This document shows, piece by piece, positions 5,996 through 8,614 of a stretch of 8,614 nt of DNA (within the stretch, counting starts at the first letter, position 1; every line of letters begins with the position of its first letter). The notes below the pieces were generated by a model, which saw nothing but the letters and a program-made list of their open reading frames with translations, made no database searches and had not been told where the DNA came from. Where the stretch lies: NCBI GenBank assembly GCA_004555735.1, contig SFHH01000086.1, positions 1 to 8,614 of the forward strand, written 5' to 3'. The position numbers and the translations under genes are program-made. The stretch is from Acidaminococcus fermentans (lineage in GTDB: Bacteria; Bacillota_C; Negativicutes; Acidaminococcales; Acidaminococcaceae).

Positions 5996-6061
5996 ACTGA
6001 CAGTGAATCATGCTCGGCCGGTCCGATACAGGATATGGCTGAGAGAGAAGGGGCGCACACC

Positions 6062-6937
6062 ATGTCGACTTGCCAGGAAGACCGGATGATTTATCACTAT
6101 TGTTCGACCAGCGGATTTTTCAATATTTTACGGAACCAATGTCTTTGGCTGACGGAAGCTTCTTTTACCAATGATGCCTGGGAGAATCGGATGCTGGATC
6201 CTGTCTTCGAACGGGCTCTGGCAGGACTTGTGGAAGATGGTGAAATCCAACAGGGACAGATGGAGACGGCCCGGGACTTGTACTATCGCCATTCGGCCTG
6301 CTTCATCTATCTAGGATGCTTTTCGGAAGAGGGGGATATCCTGCCTCAATGGCGCTCCTATGCCGATGACGGACAGGGGTTCGCTATCGGATTTTCTTCC
6401 CGGGAGATGGATTTCGATTGTTCCACCGTCCATCTGAATGCAGATTTTGCCAATAAATACTATCTGAAGAAGGTCATCTATATGCAGGAGGGCAGTGGAG
6501 ACCAGTTCCTTTCCCTGGCCCAGAACTGGATCCGGATGCGCCTTACCCGTGGAAAACATTTGAACGAACGAGAAATCCGCCGGGCCATTGCAGACGATGC
6601 AGCGTTTTCTTCCCTGCGTTTTTACTGCAAGGATGCCAGTTTCGCTTCGGAAAAGGAACTCCGGGCACTGTGGCTCCCTGTCTTACTGAAAGATGCCGAG
6701 GGGAATATGGCGGCAGGGAACCGGAAAGCCTATCGGCAGATCCATTTCCGTCCGGAACCGGGCCGGCTTGTCCCTTATACAGAAATGCCTTTTGCAAAAA
6801 GCAGTGTCCGGGAAATTGTCCTGGGCCCGAAAAATGAAATGAAAGAACAACTGGATATCTTGAAGATGTTCCTGGCGGCCAATGGATATGATGACCGGAA
6901 CATCCAGCTGAAGATATCCAGGAGTTCCTATCGATAA
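6062..6937 (+). CDS. DUF2971 family protein
   Basis: A 291-residue soluble protein of the DUF2971 family, whose biochemical role I do not know. Family hallmarks are present. An N-terminal MIYHYCSTSGFFNIL (9-23) is followed by LWLTEASFTND and Glu41. CFSEEGDILPQWRSYADDGQGFAIGF spans 86-111, KDASFASEKELRALW covers 190-204, VREIVLGPK is at 249-257, and the C-terminus is SRSSYR. No signal peptide or membrane segment is seen. The conserved His12, the Asn37-Asp38 pair and the Glu197/Glu199 area are candidates for an active site; a relation to ADP-ribosyltransferase-like folds is only a guess. The start at 6062 has AAGGGG eight bases ahead. ATG 6086 (MIYHY) with AGGAAG upstream is an equally credible start giving 283 residues. 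Earlier ATG 6035 is poorly spaced. It is followed after 11 bases by the next gene, with which it is surely cotranscribed. Confidence 0.82.
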   Translation: MSTCQEDRMIYHYCSTSGFFNILRNQCLWLTEASFTNDAWENRMLDPVFERALAGLVEDGEIQQGQMETARDLYYRHSACFIYLGCFSEEGDILPQWRSYADDGQGFAIGFSSREMDFDCSTVHLNADFANKYYLKKVIYMQEGSGDQFLSLAQNWIRMRLTRGKHLNEREIRRAIADDAAFSSLRFYCKDASFASEKELRALWLPVLLKDAEGNMAAGNRKAYRQIHFRPEPGRLVPYTEMPFAKSSVREIVLGPKNEMKEQLDILKMFLAANGYDDRNIQLKISRSSYR

Positions 6938-6948
6938 GGAGAATACAT

Positions 6949-8469
6949 ATGCAGAATTTTGCTTTTACCTCCCCTTCTGTGCTGGAGATCCTCTACGACG
7001 CCCTGGATGAACGGGGACGGCTGCCTCGGGACTTTTCCCTTCGGCAGGCTCTGGATCCGGCAGGGACAGAACAGGGATTTTACTATTGCGACGGGTTCAT
7101 GGAAGGAAGCATCACGGGCTTGGACAAGGGCCAAGATAAAAGCCCCGAATTGCTGGATGTGCTCCGTCAGGCCGTGGCGGGAGAATACGACCGGGCAGTC
7201 CAGGAGCTGAAGGCTTTCTTCAGTGATGAGGAAGGACACCTGATGAATGCCTATGTGACCTCTGTCCAGCAATGGATCGATGACCATCGGGACACACTGG
7301 ATCCGGAACCTCTGATCTGGTTCGCTGACCAGCTGCTCCAGGAAGCGGACCAGAGCGAAATCATCAAATTCGCCCTGAGCCTCTTGGAATTTTTCGACCT
7401 GTACCAGGAAGAAGGACTGGCAGACGAAATCCGTCTCCTGGCCAAGTGCAATGAATTCACCCTGTTCTGTGTGCGGAATTTCCTCCAATGGGAAGATGGA
7501 CAGGAGGAAATCTGGCAGATTGCCCGGCAAGTGTATGGCTGGGGACGGATCGCCGCCCTGGAATATCTGGATCCTCGGACTGTCCAGATCCGCCAGTGGA
7601 TGCTGGAAGAAGGCTGGGACAATGATGTGAACCCGGAATATACGGCCTGGCTCCTGGCTGACAATGTGGATCTGGTAGGGGTACTGGAACAGCCCACCTT
7701 GACGTCCAAAGCCTTCGAAGGGGCGGAAGCCCTGGTGGATGCCTTACTGGTGGATGAACCCGTGCCCGGGATTTCCCGGATCCAGCAGCCCGTGAAACTG
7801 CTGACGGAATTCCTCCGGCACTGTGAAGAACAGGAAAAAGAACTGGAAGAGTATCAGGTGATCCTCCATATCCTCCAATATGCCCAGAACCGGCTCAGTG
7901 GAAAGGAACAGGAAACAGTGAAACAGGCCTGCGGCAAGCTGCTCCTGTCCTTTGCCTGTGCCCAGACCATCCAGCAAGCCATGAAAAAAGGGGAGGGCTT
8001 TGAAATAGCCCGGACCCTGGACCTGCCCTATGCCCAGCAGGCAGTGGAACTGGTGCTCCAGGCCCCCCTGGACCATGTAGAACTGCTGCCCTATGCTCTC
8101 ACCGGGGACAGTCACCATGACCATCATGTGATGGAACTGTATGAAGCACTGATCCCCGGCTTTGCAAAGGCTTTTGGAGAGAAAAAGGAGGGGGAAATTT
8201 CTCTCCAGGAACAGCTGAACGGAGTCTATATGGACCTGAACCGGATCCTCAGCCAGCTGTACGGATTCCCGGGCACCGGCGAGAAGCTCTTCCTCATGGC
8301 TCTCCAGTCCCCGGCCCTGATGAACCGAAATACCGCCCTGGAGATCCTGGCCCAGTGGAAAAACCTGGGGTACCAGCTCAGTGGGGAAATCCGGGAGGGA
8401 GTGGAAAAATTGCTGCTCCAGGAAGAGAACCCGGATGTAAAAGAAAAAGCGGAGAGGCTGTTAAAGTAG
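6949..8469 (+). CDS. Large all-helical protein of unknown function (HEAT-like)
   Basis: A 506-residue, acidic, leucine- and glutamate/glutamine-rich protein without signal peptide or membrane segment. It appears almost wholly alpha-helical. The last 60 residues, beginning ALQSPALMNRNTALEILAQW (451-470), look like HEAT/armadillo-type helical pairs. A histidine cluster, HHDHH (389-393), lies in a predicted loop. No nucleotide-binding, flavin, haem or protease motif is visible. From memory, similar Firmicute proteins sometimes carry the label 'limonene hydroxylase'; nothing in this sequence supports an oxygenase, so that name should not be transferred. The start at 6949 has AAGGAG (6936-6941) seven bases ahead, overlapping the stop codon of the DUF2971 gene. 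The two genes are one transcription unit. A scaffold or protein-interaction role is an inference from the fold type. No terminator follows the stop at 8467-8469. Confidence 0.75.
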   Translation: MQNFAFTSPSVLEILYDALDERGRLPRDFSLRQALDPAGTEQGFYYCDGFMEGSITGLDKGQDKSPELLDVLRQAVAGEYDRAVQELKAFFSDEEGHLMNAYVTSVQQWIDDHRDTLDPEPLIWFADQLLQEADQSEIIKFALSLLEFFDLYQEEGLADEIRLLAKCNEFTLFCVRNFLQWEDGQEEIWQIARQVYGWGRIAALEYLDPRTVQIRQWMLEEGWDNDVNPEYTAWLLADNVDLVGVLEQPTLTSKAFEGAEALVDALLVDEPVPGISRIQQPVKLLTEFLRHCEEQEKELEEYQVILHILQYAQNRLSGKEQETVKQACGKLLLSFACAQTIQQAMKKGEGFEIARTLDLPYAQQAVELVLQAPLDHVELLPYALTGDSHHDHHVMELYEALIPGFAKAFGEKKEGEISLQEQLNGVYMDLNRILSQLYGFPGTGEKLFLMALQSPALMNRNTALEILAQWKNLGYQLSGEIREGVEKLLLQEENPDVKEKAERLLK

Positions 8470-8498
8470 TTGACAGCCTTTTCCATCTTTGTTATACT
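8470..8498 (+). promoter_or_regulatory. Strong promoter P1 of a downstream operon
   Basis: A perfect TTGACA (8470-8475), a 17-base spacer and TATACT (8493-8498) preceded by TGT (an extended -10) form a near-consensus housekeeping promoter. The -35 box begins at the base after the stop codon of the helical-protein gene. The start would be near 8505. With the second promoter 116 bases downstream it resembles the tandem P1-P2 arrangement of rRNA operons. Confidence 0.85.
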
Positions 8499-8505
8499 AT
8501 ATAAG

Positions 8506-8575
8506 CTTTCTCACTGAGGAAGCAGCAGACAATGCCCTTTGCAACGGCGGACTGTTTCAACTGAAACAGAGAAAG
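8506..8575 (+). other. Leader between tandem promoters, with nested pairing
   Basis: Between the two promoters, CTGTTTC (8552-8558) and GAAACAG (8563-8569) form a 7-base-pair hairpin with an AACT loop. Farther apart, CTTTCTC (8506-8512) is complementary to GAGAAAG (8569-8575), which could close the leader into a larger structure, sharing one base with the inner stem. No credible gene is seen here. No U tract follows the hairpin, so it is not a terminator. Confidence 0.45.
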
Positions 8576-8585
8576 AAAAAAGTTG

Positions 8586-8614
8586 TTGACAAAGATATGG
8601 AAATCTGCTAATAT
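8586..8614 (+). promoter_or_regulatory. Strong promoter P2 at the window edge
   Basis: A perfect TTGACA (8586-8591), a 17-base spacer (8592-8608) and TAATAT (8609-8614) preceded by TGC give an extended -10 promoter; the last base of the -10 is the last base of the window. The start would fall just outside. Tandem with P1, it suggests a highly transcribed unit, most likely rRNA or tRNA genes, to the right. Confidence 0.75.

Noticed and set aside
6035..6055. CTGAGAG motif in the DUF2971 leader, recalling the thi-box of TPP riboswitches
   Set aside because: The rest of the TPP aptamer is missing, and the gene is not a thiamine gene; a chance match.
5963..6061. TTG or ATG 6035 start extending the DUF2971 protein by up to 33 residues
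   Set aside because: TTG 5963 lies upstream of the TATAAT box and has no ribosome site; ATG 6035 has AGGA only a couple of bases away. Family members normally begin close to the MIYHY segment.
6928..7530. 200-codon minus-strand open frame opposite the helical-protein gene
   Set aside because: No ribosome site or domain was seen, and it overlaps the end of one supported gene and the start of another on the opposite strand.
8532..8564. Ten-codon open frame in the leader between the tandem promoters
   Set aside because: GAGG is too far upstream (12 bases) for good initiation and the frame overlaps the leader hairpin; nothing supports translation.

Overview
The window looks like chromosomal DNA from a Firmicute-type bacterium of moderate GC content. 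Evidence is strong Shine-Dalgarno sites (GGAGG, AAGGAG), TTGACA/TATAAT promoters with 17-base spacers, short convergent and divergent operons, and the gene families present. Codon choice rich in CGG, CCG and CTG, together with a COG2509 flavoprotein and an orphan LytTR regulator, would suit a member of the Negativicutes such as Acidaminococcus. That placement is an impression, not something computed. No transposase, integrase, phage gene, tRNA or CRISPR array was seen.

Layout from left to right. A symmetric terminator (19-65) separates an unseen left-hand neighbour from a minus-strand pair: a CorC/CNNM-type membrane protein with CBS domains (611-1909) followed by a nicotinamidase-like cysteine hydrolase (64-594). 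This pair starts from a near-consensus promoter that interlocks with a divergent promoter serving a plus-strand operon of three genes: a YgjP-like zinc metallopeptidase (1994-2674), a membrane-anchored class A beta-lactamase-fold protein that has lost its catalytic residues (2671-3630), and a COG2509-type FAD-dependent dehydrogenase (3627-5018). The three are joined by 4-base ATGA overlaps. A compact intergenic region (5019-5131) holds hairpins, a short direct repeat and the terminators of this operon and of the convergent LytTR-family regulator gene (5132-5842, minus), whose receiver domain lacks the phospho-acceptor aspartate.

To the right, a spacer of about 220 bases (5843-6061) carries divergent promoter elements. 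It leads to a two-gene plus-strand operon: a DUF2971 protein (6062-6937) and a 506-residue all-helical protein of unknown function (6949-8469). The window ends in two tandem strong promoters (8470-8498 and 8586-8614) separated by a leader with hairpins. This arrangement is typical of rRNA or other stable-RNA operons, whose genes would lie just beyond the window.

No complete, clearly new system can be demonstrated. The points most worth a second look are the catalytically degenerate beta-lactamase-like protein in its coupled operon, the regulator without a phosphorylation site, the DUF2971/helical-protein pair, and the interlocked divergent promoters with an almost leaderless start.
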